NCBI RefSeq assembly: GCF_001907235.1 | Contig: NZ_MQVS01000001.1 | Coordinates: forward strand, 124,001 to 188,000 | DNA: 64,000 bases | Direction of reading: 5' to 3' | Origin: Buchananella hordeovulneris | GTDB lineage: Bacteria; Actinomycetota; Actinomycetes; Actinomycetales; Actinomycetaceae | Shown here: positions 43,378 to 54,279 of the stretch, in pieces | Position numbering within the stretch: position 1 is the stretch's first letter | Layout of the letters: each line of letters starts with the position of its first letter | The notes under the pieces: generated by a model | What the model was told of the DNA's origin: nothing | The model's input: the letters and a program-made list of their open reading frames with translations, nothing else | Databases searched by the model: none | Position numbers and translations under genes: made by a program

Positions 43378-45897
43378 ATGACCGAGATGGTAAAGATCAA
43401 GATCGACGGCACCGAGGTCGAGGTCGAAAAAGGCACCCTCATTATTCGGGCCGCCGAGCAGGTGGGCATCCACATTCCGCGCTTCTGCGACCACCCCTTG
43501 CTGAAGCCGGTCGGAGCCTGCCGCCAGTGCCTGGTGGACGTGGCGATGCCGGACCGCGAAGGCGTCGTCCGCCCCATGCCGAAGCCGCAGGCCTCCTGCA
43601 CCATGACGGTGGCCCCCGGGATGGAGGTGGCCACGCAGCTGACGTCGGCTACCGCCCAGCGGGCCCAAGAGGGGGTCATGGAGTTCCTCCTCATCAACCA
43701 CCCGCTGGACTGCCCGGTGTGCGACAAGGGCGGGGAATGCCCCCTGCAGAACCAGGCGCTCAGCAACGGGCGGGCCACCTCCCGTTTCCAGGACGCCAAA
43801 CGCACCTACCCCAAGCCGCTGGCCGTCTCCACCCAGATCCTGCTGGATCGCGACCGCTGCATCCTGTGCCAGCGGTGCGTGCGTTTCTCTAAGGAGATCG
43901 CGGGCGACGCCTTCATCGACCTGCAGGGGCGGGGCGCCAAGGAGCAGATCGGTGGTTTCGACGCGGCCGTGCTCGGGTTCGCCGACGCGGGGGCGCCCAC
44001 GCTGGACCAATACGCAGGCCCGGGCGGCCAGGCGGGCCTAGTGGGTGGCATGCACCCGGGGCCCGTCGGCGCGGCCGAGCTCGACGAGTCGGGCCGCCCG
44101 TTCGCCTCCTACTTCTCCGGCAACACGGTGCAGATCTGCCCCGTCGGCGCGCTGACCAGCGCGGCCTACCGGTTCCGTTCCCGGCCCTTTGACCTGCTGA
44201 GCCTGGACTCGATCACCGAGCACGACGCCTCCGGGGCGGCCATTCGGGTGGACGTGCGGCGCGGCACGGTGCTACGCCGACTGGCGGGCGAGGACGCCGA
44301 GGTGAACGAAGAGTGGATTACTGACAAGGACCGTTTCGCGTTCACCTGGCAGAGCCTGCCCGACCGGCTCGACACCCCGCTGGTGCGAGACGAAAACGGT
44401 GCGCTCGTGCCCACCTCCTGGGCCGATGCCCTGGACGTGGCCGCTCAGCTCCTCGCCGAGGCGCGCGGGTCCACCGGCTTCCTGCCGGGGGGGCGCCTGC
44501 CCCTGGAAGACGCCTACGCCTGGTCGCGGTTTGCCCGCATGGTGGCCGCCACCAACGACATCGACGCCCGGGTGCGCTCCGCTAGCGACGAGGAGCTCAG
44601 CTTCCTGGCGGCACACGTCGCCGGGCGGCGGGGCGTGACCTACACCGAGCTGGAGCGGGCCGGACAAGTGCTGCTGGTCGGCTTCGAACCGGAAGACGAG
44701 TGCGGCACCGTGTTCTTGCGACTGCGCAAGGGGGTGCTGGCGGGCACCGCGCGGGTTGCCACCCTGGCGCCGCTGACCACCGCGGGCAGCAGCAAGCTGC
44801 GTGCCACCCGCCTGGCCGCCGCGCCCGGCGCCGAGCCGGAAGTGGTGGCGGGCATTGCAGCCGACGGCCCCCAGGCGCAGCTGGCGGCAGACCTGGCGGG
44901 CGGCGTGATCGTCGTCGGCGAACGGGCCGCCGCCGTGCCGGGCCTACTCAGCGCCGTCGTGGCCCTAGCCGAACGCACCGGTGCCCGCCTGGCGTGGATC
45001 CCCCGCCGGGTGGGGGAGCGGGCCGCCGTTGAGGTCGGCGCGCTGCCGGGCCTGCTGCCCGGCGGTCGCCCGCTGGCTGCCCCCGCCGCGCGGCGCGAAC
45101 TGGAAGCCCACTGGGGCGGCTCCTTGCCGACCACCCCCGGCCGGGACGCCGCGGCCATGTGGGCGGCGGCCGCCGCCGGGGAACTGACCGCCCTGGTGAT
45201 CGGGGGCGTCGATGTGCGCGACTGCCCCGACGTGGCCACCGCCCGCCGGGCCCTGGCCACCGCCCGCATCATCAGCTTGGAGGTGCGGCCGAGCGAGGTC
45301 ACCGAGTACGCCGAAGTGGTGTTGCCGGTCGCGCCGCCGGTCGAGAAGGGCGGCACCTACCTCAACTGGGAGGGCCGCCGCCGCCCGTTCGGGCAGGTGC
45401 TTACCTCCCGCGCCCTACCCGACCGCGAGGTGCTCCACCGCTTGGCGGCCGAATGCGGCGTCGATCTGGGACTAGGCAGCTTGGCGGCCGCGGTTGCTGA
45501 CCTGGAGGCCCTGGCTCCCTGGTCTGCCCCAGTCGAGTTCACCGCCCGCGCCGCCGGCCCGCTGTCCGTGCCCGCCGCCGGGCAGGCGCTGCTCGCCACC
45601 CACAAGCCCCTGCTGGACAAGGGCCGCTGCCAGGACGGTGAACCGTACCTGGCGGGCACGGCCCGCCGCAGTGTCGCCCTCCTGGGGGCCGCCACCGCCG
45701 CCGAACTCGGTGTCGAGGCGGGGCAGGAGCTGCAGGTGTCGGGCCCCGCAGGCACCATCACTTTGCCGCTTGCTTTGGCCGACCTGCCCGCCCGCGTCGT
45801 GTGGCTCCCGCAGTGTTCGGCAGGCAGCGATGTCCACGGCACTCTCGGCGTTAGCGCCGGGGCGGTCGTCCAGCTCAGCGCGAAGGCGAACCGATGA
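43378..45897 (+). CDS. nuoG: NADH-quinone oxidoreductase subunit G
   Basis: 75-kDa-type subunit, 839 residues. The N-terminus has ferredoxin-like [2Fe-2S] ligands (FCDHPLLKPVGACRQC, ASCTM), then HPLDCPVCDKGGECPLQ and CILCQRCVRF with CPVGALTS for further [4Fe-4S] clusters. The large C-terminal part is a molybdopterin-oxidoreductase-like domain without cofactor, more divergent and Ala-rich. It carries electrons from NuoE/F to NuoI. Its end overlaps nuoH by four bases. Confidence 0.96.
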   Translation: MTEMVKIKIDGTEVEVEKGTLIIRAAEQVGIHIPRFCDHPLLKPVGACRQCLVDVAMPDREGVVRPMPKPQASCTMTVAPGMEVATQLTSATAQRAQEGVMEFLLINHPLDCPVCDKGGECPLQNQALSNGRATSRFQDAKRTYPKPLAVSTQILLDRDRCILCQRCVRFSKEIAGDAFIDLQGRGAKEQIGGFDAAVLGFADAGAPTLDQYAGPGGQAGLVGGMHPGPVGAAELDESGRPFASYFSGNTVQICPVGALTSAAYRFRSRPFDLLSLDSITEHDASGAAIRVDVRRGTVLRRLAGEDAEVNEEWITDKDRFAFTWQSLPDRLDTPLVRDENGALVPTSWADALDVAAQLLAEARGSTGFLPGGRLPLEDAYAWSRFARMVAATNDIDARVRSASDEELSFLAAHVAGRRGVTYTELERAGQVLLVGFEPEDECGTVFLRLRKGVLAGTARVATLAPLTTAGSSKLRATRLAAAPGAEPEVVAGIAADGPQAQLAADLAGGVIVVGERAAAVPGLLSAVVALAERTGARLAWIPRRVGERAAVEVGALPGLLPGGRPLAAPAARRELEAHWGGSLPTTPGRDAAAMWAAAAAGELTALVIGGVDVRDCPDVATARRALATARIISLEVRPSEVTEYAEVVLPVAPPVEKGGTYLNWEGRRRPFGQVLTSRALPDREVLHRLAAECGVDLGLGSLAAAVADLEALAPWSAPVEFTARAAGPLSVPAAGQALLATHKPLLDKGRCQDGEPYLAGTARRSVALLGAATAAELGVEAGQELQVSGPAGTITLPLALADLPARVVWLPQCSAGSDVHGTLGVSAGAVVQLSAKANR

Positions 45898-47246
45898 ACA
45901 CAACGATGAACCACTTTGCCCCAATCATTCCGGCTGGCACGATACCGGCCGACCCGTGGTGGGTGTCGCTCATTAAGGCGGTATTCATCTTGGTGTTCCT
46001 GATCCTGTCCGTGTTGATCGCCCTGTGGGTCGAGCGACGCGGGCTGGGACGGATGCAGACCCGGCGCGGGCCGAACGCGCACGGCCCCTTCGGCCTGCTG
46101 CAAGCCATCGCCGACGCCGGCAAGCTCATCTTGAAGGAAGACTTCTGGCTCGGGGGGGCCGACAAATTCATTTACGTGCTGGCCCCCACCATCGCGGCGC
46201 TGTCAGCGTTTACCGTCTTTTCCGTCATTCCCTTCGGGCCGAATGTCGAGATCTTCGGGCACACCACCGCGCTGCAGCTCACCGATAGTCCCATCGCGGT
46301 CCTCTTGATCCTGGCGATCACCGCCTTCGGGGTGTACGGCATCGTCTTGGGGGGCTGGTCCTCCCACTCGACCTACCCGCTGCTGGGTGCCGTGCGTTCC
46401 TCCGCCCAGGTCATCTCGTACGAGCTGTCCATGGGGCTGTCGCTGGTGTCGGTCTTCTTGGTGTCCCGCTCGATGTCCACCTCGGCCATCGTCGACGCCC
46501 AAACCGACATCTGGTGGTTCATTCCCCTGTTCCCGGCGTTCGTCATCTACGTCATCTCCATGATCGGCGAAGTTAACCGCCTGCCCTTCGACCTGCCCGA
46601 GGCCGAAGGGGAGCTGGTGGCCGGCCACATGGTGGAGTACTCCTCCATGAAGTTCGCCTGGTTCTTCCTGGCCGAATACATCAACATGCTGAACGTCTCG
46701 GCCGTGGCCACCACCCTGTTCTTTGGGGGCTGGCGGGCCCCCTGGCCGCTGTCGTGGATCGGCGACGGGATGTTGAACACCGGCTGGTGGCCGATGCTGT
46801 GGTTCATCGCCAAGATCTGGCTGTTCATGTTCCTCATGGTGTGGGTGCGCGGGACCCTGCTGCGCTTCCGCTACGACCAGTTCATGGCCCTCGGGTGGAA
46901 GGTGCTCATCCCCGGTTCGCTGGCCTGGCTCGTGGGGCTGGCCATCATGCAGGGGCTGCGCGAGTTCACCACCCTGACCAGCACCCAGGTGACCGTCGGG
47001 ATCCTGGCCGTGGCCCTGGTGGCCCTCGTCATCATCTTCTTCCTGCCCGCCGCCTCCCCCGACGAAGAGGCGGCCAGGCTGGATGGACCGCAACCGCCGA
47101 CCGGGCAGATCGACCCGTTCGCGGGCGGTTACCCGGTGCCGCCGCTGCCCGGCCAGAGCCTGCCGCCGTCGCCCCGGGCCGCCGCCCGCGCGGCGCGCGC
47201 CGCCCACACCATTACCGCCAGCGCGAAGGAGGCCACCGATGAGTGA
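45894..47246 (+). CDS. nuoH: NADH-quinone oxidoreductase subunit H
   Basis: Membrane subunit at the quinone entrance, 450 residues with about nine helices. Conserved segments are [15 protein letters not shown], the acidic loop [27 protein letters not shown] and [22 protein letters not shown]-terminal Pro/Ala tail of about 60 residues goes beyond the usual end. Its last eight bases overlap the nuoI start. Confidence 0.96.
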   Translation: MNTTMNHFAPIIPAGTIPADPWWVSLIKAVFILVFLILSVLIALWVERRGLGRMQTRRGPNAHGPFGLLQAIADAGKLILKEDFWLGGADKFIYVLAPTIAALSAFTVFSVIPFGPNVEIFGHTTALQLTDSPIAVLLILAITAFGVYGIVLGGWSSHSTYPLLGAVRSSAQVISYELSMGLSLVSVFLVSRSMSTSAIVDAQTDIWWFIPLFPAFVIYVISMIGEVNRLPFDLPEAEGELVAGHMVEYSSMKFAWFFLAEYINMLNVSAVATTLFFGGWRAPWPLSWIGDGMLNTGWWPMLWFIAKIWLFMFLMVWVRGTLLRFRYDQFMALGWKVLIPGSLAWLVGLAIMQGLREFTTLTSTQVTVGILAVALVALVIIFFLPAASPDEEAARLDGPQPPTGQIDPFAGGYPVPPLPGQSLPPSPRAAARAARAAHTITASAKEATDE

Positions 47247-47889
47247 CCACACGCCTGCCCAGCGTCCCCAGGTCGATTTCGAACCGACGATCTCCTACGA
47301 ACCGGATCCCAAGGGTCCACTCGGGCAACTGCTGGCACCGGTCAAGGGCTTCGGCATCACCCTGTCCTCCATGTTCCGCAAGCCGGTCACTGAGCAGTAC
47401 CCGTTTGAAAAGCCCCCCACGCAGCCGCGTTACCACGGGCGGCACCAGCTCAACCGGTACCCCGATGGGCTAGAAAAGTGCATCGGCTGCGAGCTGTGCG
47501 CGTGGGCTTGCCCAGCCGACGCCATCCTGGTGGAGGCCGCCCCGAACACCCCCGACGCCCAGTATTCGCCCGGCGAGCGCTACGGGCGCGTGTACCAGAT
47601 CAACTACCTACGGTGCATCTTCTGCGGACTGTGCATCGAGGCCTGCCCGACCCGCGCCCTGACGATGTCCAACGACTACGAGTTGGCAGACACCACGCGG
47701 GAAGACATGATCTACGAGAAGGCCGACATCCTCGCGCCGCTCGCTGAGGGAATGCTGCCCGCCCCCCACCCGATGGTGCCCGGCACCACGGACGCCGACT
47801 ACTACCGCGGCAACATCACCGGCGTGCACCCCGCGCAGCGCGAGTGGGTGGAGGCCCGGCGTGCCGAAGCGAAGGAGGTGCAGCAGTGA
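47239..47889 (+). CDS. nuoI: NADH-quinone oxidoreductase subunit I
   Basis: Ferredoxin-like subunit, 216 residues, with two [4Fe-4S] motifs, [12 protein letters not shown] and [12 protein letters not shown], that pass electrons to NuoB. ATG 47239 has GAAGGAGG 6 nt upstream; longer open sequence lies wholly inside nuoH. The stop overlaps the nuoJ GTG (GTGA). Confidence 0.97.
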   Translation: MSDHTPAQRPQVDFEPTISYEPDPKGPLGQLLAPVKGFGITLSSMFRKPVTEQYPFEKPPTQPRYHGRHQLNRYPDGLEKCIGCELCAWACPADAILVEAAPNTPDAQYSPGERYGRVYQINYLRCIFCGLCIEACPTRALTMSNDYELADTTREDMIYEKADILAPLAEGMLPAPHPMVPGTTDADYYRGNITGVHPAQREWVEARRAEAKEVQQ

Positions 47890-48842
47890 ACCTGCTGACC
47901 CACCCGATGTCCCTGACCGTCGACGGCACCCTGTCCGGCGGTGAGACGGTCCTGTTCGCCGTCGCCGCGCCCCTCATCGTCATTGCCGCCCTTGGGGTGC
48001 TGCTGGCCAAGAAGCCCGTGCACGCCGCCGTGGCCATGATCTTCGTGATGGTGCCCCTGGCGTTCCTCTACATAGCGCAAGAGGCCCCATTCGTGGGGGC
48101 CGTGCAGGTGGTGGTCTACACCGGTGCGGTGATGATGCTCTTCCTGTTCGTCATCATGCTCGTCGGTGTCGGCCAGACCGAGACCTGGCGGGAGCGCCTC
48201 CGCTTCCAGCTCCCCCTGACCGTGCTCGCCGCCCTTGGCACCCTCGGGCTGTTGCTGGCCTTCATCGTGCGGGCCACCAAGGACCTCAAACCGATCGGGC
48301 TGACCGAGGCGAATGCCGACACCAACCCGGTGGCGCTGGCGCACGTGCTGTTTGGCAACCACGTGGCCGCCATGGAGCTGACCGGCACCCTACTCATCGT
48401 GGCTGCCGTCGGTGCCATGACCCTGACCCACAAGCACCGCCACGGTCCCAAACAGGACCTGGCGGCCACCGCCGCCGCCAAGATGCGCGCCTATCAGGAG
48501 CGGGGCGTCCACCTGGGGCAAAAACCCGCCCCCGGTGTCTACGCCCGCACCAATGCCGCCACCGCCCCGGCCCTGGCCGGCACCGGCGAGGTGGTGGAAG
48601 AATCCGTCCCCCAGGTGTTGCGCGTGCGCGGGCAAGGCCAGGCGCTGGCCGAGGTTGCGCCCGACGTCGTCGCCGCGCTGGCGGCAGGCCAGCCGCTGCA
48701 CGGCCCCGCCGCCAACCAGCGGGTTGGACAGTCCGGTGCCCTGGGGATGCCGGGCACCAGCCCCGCCCCCGCCCTCCCCCTGGACGCGTTGCCGCCCGCC
48801 TCCCCGCAGGCAACCGCCCCGGCCGAGCAGGAAGAGCACTGA
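47886..48842 (+). CDS. nuoJ: NADH-quinone oxidoreductase subunit J with long C-terminal extension
   Basis: 318 residues. The first 170 or so are the normal five-helix NuoJ ([42 protein letters not shown]). The remaining 130 or more residues are an Ala/Pro-rich hydrophilic tail, unusual for this subunit. GTG 47886 with AAGGAGG upstream overlaps nuoI by four bases. One nucleotide separates it from nuoK. Confidence 0.94.
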   Translation: MNLLTHPMSLTVDGTLSGGETVLFAVAAPLIVIAALGVLLAKKPVHAAVAMIFVMVPLAFLYIAQEAPFVGAVQVVVYTGAVMMLFLFVIMLVGVGQTETWRERLRFQLPLTVLAALGTLGLLLAFIVRATKDLKPIGLTEANADTNPVALAHVLFGNHVAAMELTGTLLIVAAVGAMTLTHKHRHGPKQDLAATAAAKMRAYQERGVHLGQKPAPGVYARTNAATAPALAGTGEVVEESVPQVLRVRGQGQALAEVAPDVVAALAAGQPLHGPAANQRVGQSGALGMPGTSPAPALPLDALPPASPQATAPAEQEEH

Positions 48843-48843
48843 T

Positions 48844-49143
48844 ATGCCCGTAAGCGTCTACCTAATCCTGGCGATGGTGCTTTTCATCATCGGCGCTGCC
48901 ACCGTGCTCACCCGCCGCTCGGCCGTCATCTCCCTGATGGGGGTGGAGTTGATGCTCAACTCCGCGAATCTCACCTTGATCACATTCGCGCGCATACACG
49001 GCAACCTGGAGGGCCAGGTCATGGCCTTCTTCGTCATGGTGGTCGCCGCCGCCGAAGTGGTGGTGGGCCTAGCCATCATCGTGTCCATCTTCCGCAACGC
49101 CCGCAGCGCATCGGTCGACGATGTCACGCTGCTGAAGAACTGA
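48844..49143 (+). CDS. nuoK: NADH-quinone oxidoreductase subunit K
   Basis: Small antiporter-like membrane subunit, 99 residues and three helices. The conserved Glu-containing segments are [16 protein letters not shown] and [16 protein letters not shown]. It lies between nuoJ and nuoL in normal order. Confidence 0.97.
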   Translation: MPVSVYLILAMVLFIIGAATVLTRRSAVISLMGVELMLNSANLTLITFARIHGNLEGQVMAFFVMVVAAAEVVVGLAIIVSIFRNARSASVDDVTLLKN

Positions 49144-49153
49144 GGGACCGCAA

Positions 49154-51112
49154 GTGACTATTCCACTGGACAACTACGTCCCCGGCGTCGCCGCCGTGCC
49201 GCTGACCGGGGCTGCCGCTGCTGCCTGGCTCGTCATTATCGTGCCGCTCATCAGCGCCCTGGCGCTGCTGTTGGCGGGCCGCAAGAGTGACAAGTGGGGG
49301 CACTGGCTGGCGGTGGCTGCCTCCACCTGCAGCGCCGGCTTCTCCCTGCTCCTGGCCGCCCAGCTGCTCGGCCTGCCGGCCGCCAAGCGGGTCATGGACT
49401 CCCAACTGCTGCTGTGGTTCTCCGCGGGCGACGTGCAGGTCGGCTACGGGTTGCGCATCGACCCCCTGTCGGTGACCTTCGCGCTGCTGGTCACCATCGT
49501 CGGCACCCTCATTCACATCTACGCCGTGGCGTACATGGCGCACGACAAGGACCGGCGGCGCTTCTTCGCCTACCTCAACCTCTTTATCGCCGCCATGCTC
49601 ACTTTGGTGCTGGCCAACTCCTACACCCTGCTGTTTGTCGGGTGGGAAGGCGTCGGCCTGGCCTCCTACTTGCTGATCGGTTTTTGGAACTTCCGGCCGG
49701 ACTACGCTGCGGCCGCCAAGAAGGCGTTCGTCATGAACCGAGTCGGCGACGTTGGGCTGTTGCTGGCCATGGGAGTCATGTTCGCTACCGTCGGCTCGAC
49801 CGCCTTCACCGACATCGCCGAGCGCATCGGCCAAGTGCCGTCGCACTGGGTGAACGCCATCGGCTTCTTCCTGCTGCTGGCGGCCTGCGGTAAGTCCGCG
49901 CAGGTGCCGCTGCAGGCCTGGCTGGGGGACGCCATGGCTGGCCCGACCCCGGTCTCGGCCCTCATTCACGCCGCCACCATGGTTACCGCCGGCGTCTACC
50001 TGATGGTGCGCTCGGCCCCCATCTACCTGTTGGCCCCCGGGGCGGCCCTCGCCGTGGCCATCGTCGGGGCGATCACGCTCCTGTTCGGTGCCATCGTCGG
50101 ATCGGCCAAGGACGACCTGAAGAAGGTGCTGGCTGCCTCCACCATGTCCCAGCTGGGCTACATGATGCTGGCTGCCGGTCTCGGCCCGGTCGGCTACGCC
50201 TTCGCTATCTTCCACCTCCTGACCCACGGGTTCTTCAAGGCCCTCATGTTCCTCGGCGCCGGCTCCGTCATGCACGGCATGAACGACCAGGTCGACATGC
50301 GGCGCTTTGGGGGGCTGCGCACCGCCATGAAGATCACCTGGGCCACCTTCGCCGTCGGCTGGCTGGCCATCCTCGGGGTGCCGCCCTTTGCCGGCTTCTG
50401 GTCCAAGGACAAGATCATCGAGGCGGCCTTCGTGGGCGACGGGGCGCGTCCCTGGATCTTCGGCACCATCGCCCTGGTGGGCGCGGGCATCACCGCCTTC
50501 TACATGTCGCGCCTGTTCTTCATGACGTTCTACGGTGCGCGGCGCTGGACCACCGACGCCGATACGGAGCTGGGTGGGCAGGTGCACCCGCACGAGAGCG
50601 GCGCCCTGATGACCGTGCCCATGCTGATCCTCGCGGCCTTCTCGGTTGTCCTGGGTGGGGTGCTGACCATCGGCGGGGCCTTCACCCACTGGCTGGAGCC
50701 CGCCATCGGCTCCACCCCGCACGTAGAACCCGTGCTGCCCATCGCCGTCATCATGGGCCTGACCTTGGCGCTGGTGGTGGCGGGGGCGGCTCTGGCCTGG
50801 CAGATGTACGGCAGGCGACCCGTGCCGCTGACACCCCCGGATTCGGTCTGGGCCCAGGCCGCGCGCCGCGACCTCTACGCTGACGCCCTCAACGAAAACC
50901 TCTTCATGCGGCCCGGCCAGGTGCTCACCAACGGCCTGGTGCTGACCGATCAGGTGGCCGTCGATGGCGCGGTGACCGGCACCGCCCGGGCAATCGCCGG
51001 GGCAGGCAAGCTGGCCCAAGCCACCCAAAACGGTTACGTCCGCGCCTACGCGGTCACCATCCTGCTGGGCGTGGCCGTGGCGCTTGCCGTGGTCTTCGGT
51101 GTGAGCCTGTAA
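49154..51112 (+). CDS. nuoL: NADH-quinone oxidoreductase subunit L
   Basis: Distal Mrp-antiporter-like proton-pumping subunit, 652 residues. Key segments: WEGVGLASYLLIGFW (TM5 Glu region), GKSAQVPLQAWLGDAMAGPTPVSALIHAATMVTAGVYL and the lateral helix at the C-terminus. GTG start at 49154 after GAGGGACC. The second-largest open frame on the opposite strand here is a composition artefact. Confidence 0.97.
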   Translation: MTIPLDNYVPGVAAVPLTGAAAAAWLVIIVPLISALALLLAGRKSDKWGHWLAVAASTCSAGFSLLLAAQLLGLPAAKRVMDSQLLLWFSAGDVQVGYGLRIDPLSVTFALLVTIVGTLIHIYAVAYMAHDKDRRRFFAYLNLFIAAMLTLVLANSYTLLFVGWEGVGLASYLLIGFWNFRPDYAAAAKKAFVMNRVGDVGLLLAMGVMFATVGSTAFTDIAERIGQVPSHWVNAIGFFLLLAACGKSAQVPLQAWLGDAMAGPTPVSALIHAATMVTAGVYLMVRSAPIYLLAPGAALAVAIVGAITLLFGAIVGSAKDDLKKVLAASTMSQLGYMMLAAGLGPVGYAFAIFHLLTHGFFKALMFLGAGSVMHGMNDQVDMRRFGGLRTAMKITWATFAVGWLAILGVPPFAGFWSKDKIIEAAFVGDGARPWIFGTIALVGAGITAFYMSRLFFMTFYGARRWTTDADTELGGQVHPHESGALMTVPMLILAAFSVVLGGVLTIGGAFTHWLEPAIGSTPHVEPVLPIAVIMGLTLALVVAGAALAWQMYGRRPVPLTPPDSVWAQAARRDLYADALNENLFMRPGQVLTNGLVLTDQVAVDGAVTGTARAIAGAGKLAQATQNGYVRAYAVTILLGVAVALAVVFGVSL

Positions 51113-51127
51113 AGGAGAAAACGACTC

Positions 51128-52675
51128 ATGGAATCGACTTTCCCGCTGCTCACGCTCATGGCGGTGGTGCCCATGTTCGGAGCGCTGGCCCTGTGGTTGG
51201 TGCGCCCGCTGGCCCCCCTGGCGCGGCCCCTGGGACTGGCCTGCGCCGCCGGTCCGCTGCTGCTCGTGGCCGTCGCCTTCTGTCAGTTCGACACCGCCCA
51301 GGCCGGAGCCGTGCAACTCGGCGAGCGTTATGCCTGGGTGCCCGCCCTCGGCATCAGTTGGGCGCTGGGCGTCACTGGCCTGGGCCTGGCCATGCTGGGC
51401 CTGACCGCCTTCCTCGTGCCCCTCGTGCTGGTGGCCGCCTGGCGGGACTTCGACCAGGTCGCGCCCGGGGAGGACGTCGACCGGCGGCGGGCCGCCTTCA
51501 CGGCCCTGGTGTTGGCCCTGCAGAGCTTCATCGTCATCATCTTCTCCGCCCGCGACGTCTTCCTGTTCTACATCGCGTTCGAGGCGATGCTGGTGCCCGC
51601 CTACTTCCTCGTCGGCTCCTACGGGGGTGCCAAGCGGCGGGCCGCGGCCCTGAAGTTCCTGCTCTTCTCCCTCTTTGGGGGGCTGATCATGCTGGTGGGC
51701 GTCGTCGCGCTGGGGGCCCTGGGGCCCGGCGGCCAGACGGCCTTCCTCATCGACACGCTGACCATCGCGCCTGTCGAGGGCCCCGCCGGACGCCTGATCT
51801 TCGTCTCGTTCTTCATCGCCTTCGCGATCAAGGCCCCCATGGTGCCGGTGCACACGTGGCTGCCCGACACCGCCGAACAGTCCCACCCCGGGGTGGCGAC
51901 CCTGCTGGTGGGGCTGCTGGACAAGATCGGCACCTTCGGCATGATCGTCCTGTGCCTACCGCTCTTCCCGGAGGCCTCCCGCTGGGCCGCCCCGGTCATC
52001 ATCGTGCTGGCGCTCGTCTCGGTGATCTACGGGGCGCTGCTGGCCATCGGCCAACGCGACTTAATGCGCCTGGTGTCCTACACCTCGATCAGCCACTTCG
52101 GTTTCATTGTGCTCGGCATCTTCATCGGCAACGCCACCGCGCTGAGCGGGGCCATGCTGTACATGCTGGCCCACGGCCTGTCGATCGCCCTCATGTTCCT
52201 GACCACCGGTTTCCTAACCCGGCGGGCAGGCAGCCAGCAGATCAGCGACTTCTGCGGCATGCAACGCATCACCCCGGTGCTGGCGGGCCTGTGGCTCTTC
52301 GGAGGCCTAGCCTCCATCGCCCTGCCCGGTCTATCCGGCTTCGTCCCCGAATACCTGGTGCTGATGGGCGTGCTCAGCACCAAGCTGTGGGTCGGCATCG
52401 TCGCCATGGCGGGAGTCGTACTCGCGGCCCTGTACATTTTGTGGCCCTACCAACGGGTCTTTGCCGGGCCGCCCGCGCAGGGACCGCAACTAACCGACCT
52501 GAACAAGCGGGAGATTGGCGCGCTCGCCCCGCTCGTCCTCGCCGTCATGCTGCTCGGCTTGGCGCCCCAGGTCACCGCGCTTAAGTACTTGGCCCCGGTG
52601 GCTGACCAAACGGTGGTAAACATCGCCCCTGTCCCGCAAACGCCCCTCCCCCTGGCGGAAAGGACCTCGCTGTGA
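51128..52675 (+). CDS. nuoM: NADH-quinone oxidoreductase subunit M
   Basis: Antiporter-like subunit, 515 residues, about fourteen helices. Conserved: FYIAFEAMLVPAYFLVGSYGG and APMVPVHTWLPDTAEQSHPGV (lysine/histidine channel region). Start ATG after AAAGGAGAAAACG. Its end overlaps nuoN by four bases (GTGA). Confidence 0.97.
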   Translation: MESTFPLLTLMAVVPMFGALALWLVRPLAPLARPLGLACAAGPLLLVAVAFCQFDTAQAGAVQLGERYAWVPALGISWALGVTGLGLAMLGLTAFLVPLVLVAAWRDFDQVAPGEDVDRRRAAFTALVLALQSFIVIIFSARDVFLFYIAFEAMLVPAYFLVGSYGGAKRRAAALKFLLFSLFGGLIMLVGVVALGALGPGGQTAFLIDTLTIAPVEGPAGRLIFVSFFIAFAIKAPMVPVHTWLPDTAEQSHPGVATLLVGLLDKIGTFGMIVLCLPLFPEASRWAAPVIIVLALVSVIYGALLAIGQRDLMRLVSYTSISHFGFIVLGIFIGNATALSGAMLYMLAHGLSIALMFLTTGFLTRRAGSQQISDFCGMQRITPVLAGLWLFGGLASIALPGLSGFVPEYLVLMGVLSTKLWVGIVAMAGVVLAALYILWPYQRVFAGPPAQGPQLTDLNKREIGALAPLVLAVMLLGLAPQVTALKYLAPVADQTVVNIAPVPQTPLPLAERTSL

Positions 52676-54279
52676 ACGTCTTGCAGGCCCCCGACATTGC
52701 CTGGGGGGCGTTAGCTCCCCTCCTCGTCGTGCTAGGGGCGGGCGTCGTCGGCGTCCTCGTGGAAGCCTTCGTGCCAGCCGGTGCCCGCCGCCCCACCCAA
52801 CTGGTGCTGTCCCTCGGCGCCGCCCTGGTGGCCTTCGTCTTGGTGGCCTGGCGGTGGTTCACCATCTCGGCGCTGGCGGAGGCCGGGCAGGTTCCGGGCA
52901 CCCACATGGTCGGCAGCGGGCTCATCGAAGACCCCTTCGGGGTCGCCAGCCAGGGCATCTTGGCTCTCTTCGGCTTCGTTGGTTTCCTGGTGGTAGCAGA
53001 CCGCACCAGCCTGGGGGACGGGGCGTTCGTGGCCCACGCCGCCGACCGGCCGGGTTCGGCCGAGGAGGCGGCCTCCAACCGCGCCAACCTGCAGCAAACC
53101 GAGGTCTTCCCGCTGCTGCTCTTTGCGCTCGGCGGCATGCTCGCCTTCCCGGTGTCGGGCTCGCTCGTCACCCTGTTCATCGCGCTGGAGGTACTCTCCT
53201 TGCCGCTGTACGTGCTCACCGCCATGGCGTGGCGGCGCCGCCTGCTGTCGCAGGAAGCGGCATTGAAGTACTTCCTGCTGGGGGCCTTCGCCTCCGCCTT
53301 TACCCTGATGGGCATCGCCTTCCTCTACGGTTTTGCCGGTTCGCTACAGCTGTCCCACATCACGCAGGTGGCTGCCTACCTGCAGGCCGAGGCCAACAGT
53401 GCCTCCTGGAGTGGCGTGTGGCTGCTGGTGCTCGGCAGCGTGTTGGTCCTCCTCGGCCTGCTCTTTAAGGTCGGCGCGGCCCCCTTCCACTCGTGGACGC
53501 CCGACGTCTACCAGGGGGCACCCACCCCGGTGACCGGGTTCATGGCGGCCGGCACCAAGGCGGCCGCCACCCTGGCGCTGCTGCGGGTGCTGTACCTAGT
53601 GGCAGGGACGCTGCAGGAGCTGCTGTGGCCGCTGCTGTGGGGAATCGTCATCCTGACGATGGTGGTCGGCACCGTCCTTGGGCTGGTGCAAACCAACATC
53701 AAGCGCATGCTGGCCTACTCGTCGGTGGCGCACGCCGGTTTCGTGCTGCTCGGTCTCTTCGCCTTCCGGGCTCCCTCCCTGACCGCGACCCTGTTCTACC
53801 TGCTGGCCTACGGCCTGGCCACCATCGGGGCGTTCGCCATCGTTACCCTGGTGCGGGAACGCGACGCCGACGGACACATTCACGGCGAGGCCACCCACCT
53901 GGCGCAGTGGGCCGGGTTGGGGCGGCGCAGCCCGCTGCTGGCGGCCTGCATGGCGCTGTTCCTGCTGTCCTTCGCCGGTATTCCGTTGACGGCCGGTTTC
54001 TACGGCAAGTACTTGGCGTTCTCGCAGGCCGGCGCCGCCGGGAACTGGGTGCTGGTGGTGGCCGCGGTGCTGTGTTCGGCCGCTACCGCGTTCTTCTACG
54101 TGCGGCTCATCGTGCTCATGTACTTCACGGAGCCCGACGGCCAGCAGGTTGCCGTAGTGCGGACCGAAGGGCTGACGAACGTGGCCGTGGGCCTGTGCGC
54201 GTTTGGCACCATCATTTTGGGTCTGTGGCCCACCCCAGTTCTCAATTTGCTCGTCAATGCGGCATTCTTGCTGCCATGA
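52672..54279 (+). CDS. nuoN: NADH-quinone oxidoreductase subunit N
   Basis: Third antiporter-like subunit, 535 residues. Conserved: FIALEVLSLPLYVLTAMAWRR, VGAAPFHSWTPDVYQGAPTPVTGFMAAGTKAAATLALL. Last complex I gene. It overlaps the prenyl synthase start by four bases (ATGA), so the operon continues. Confidence 0.96.
   Translation: MNVLQAPDIAWGALAPLLVVLGAGVVGVLVEAFVPAGARRPTQLVLSLGAALVAFVLVAWRWFTISALAEAGQVPGTHMVGSGLIEDPFGVASQGILALFGFVGFLVVADRTSLGDGAFVAHAADRPGSAEEAASNRANLQQTEVFPLLLFALGGMLAFPVSGSLVTLFIALEVLSLPLYVLTAMAWRRRLLSQEAALKYFLLGAFASAFTLMGIAFLYGFAGSLQLSHITQVAAYLQAEANSASWSGVWLLVLGSVLVLLGLLFKVGAAPFHSWTPDVYQGAPTPVTGFMAAGTKAAATLALLRVLYLVAGTLQELLWPLLWGIVILTMVVGTVLGLVQTNIKRMLAYSSVAHAGFVLLGLFAFRAPSLTATLFYLLAYGLATIGAFAIVTLVRERDADGHIHGEATHLAQWAGLGRRSPLLAACMALFLLSFAGIPLTAGFYGKYLAFSQAGAAGNWVLVVAAVLCSAATAFFYVRLIVLMYFTEPDGQQVAVVRTEGLTNVAVGLCAFGTIILGLWPTPVLNLLVNAAFLLP

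Noticed and set aside
49124-51886. Very long minus-strand open frame opposite nuoL/nuoM
   Set aside because: Composition is His/Gly/Gln-rich as expected for antisense of high-GC coding DNA; the plus strand encodes clear complex I subunits.
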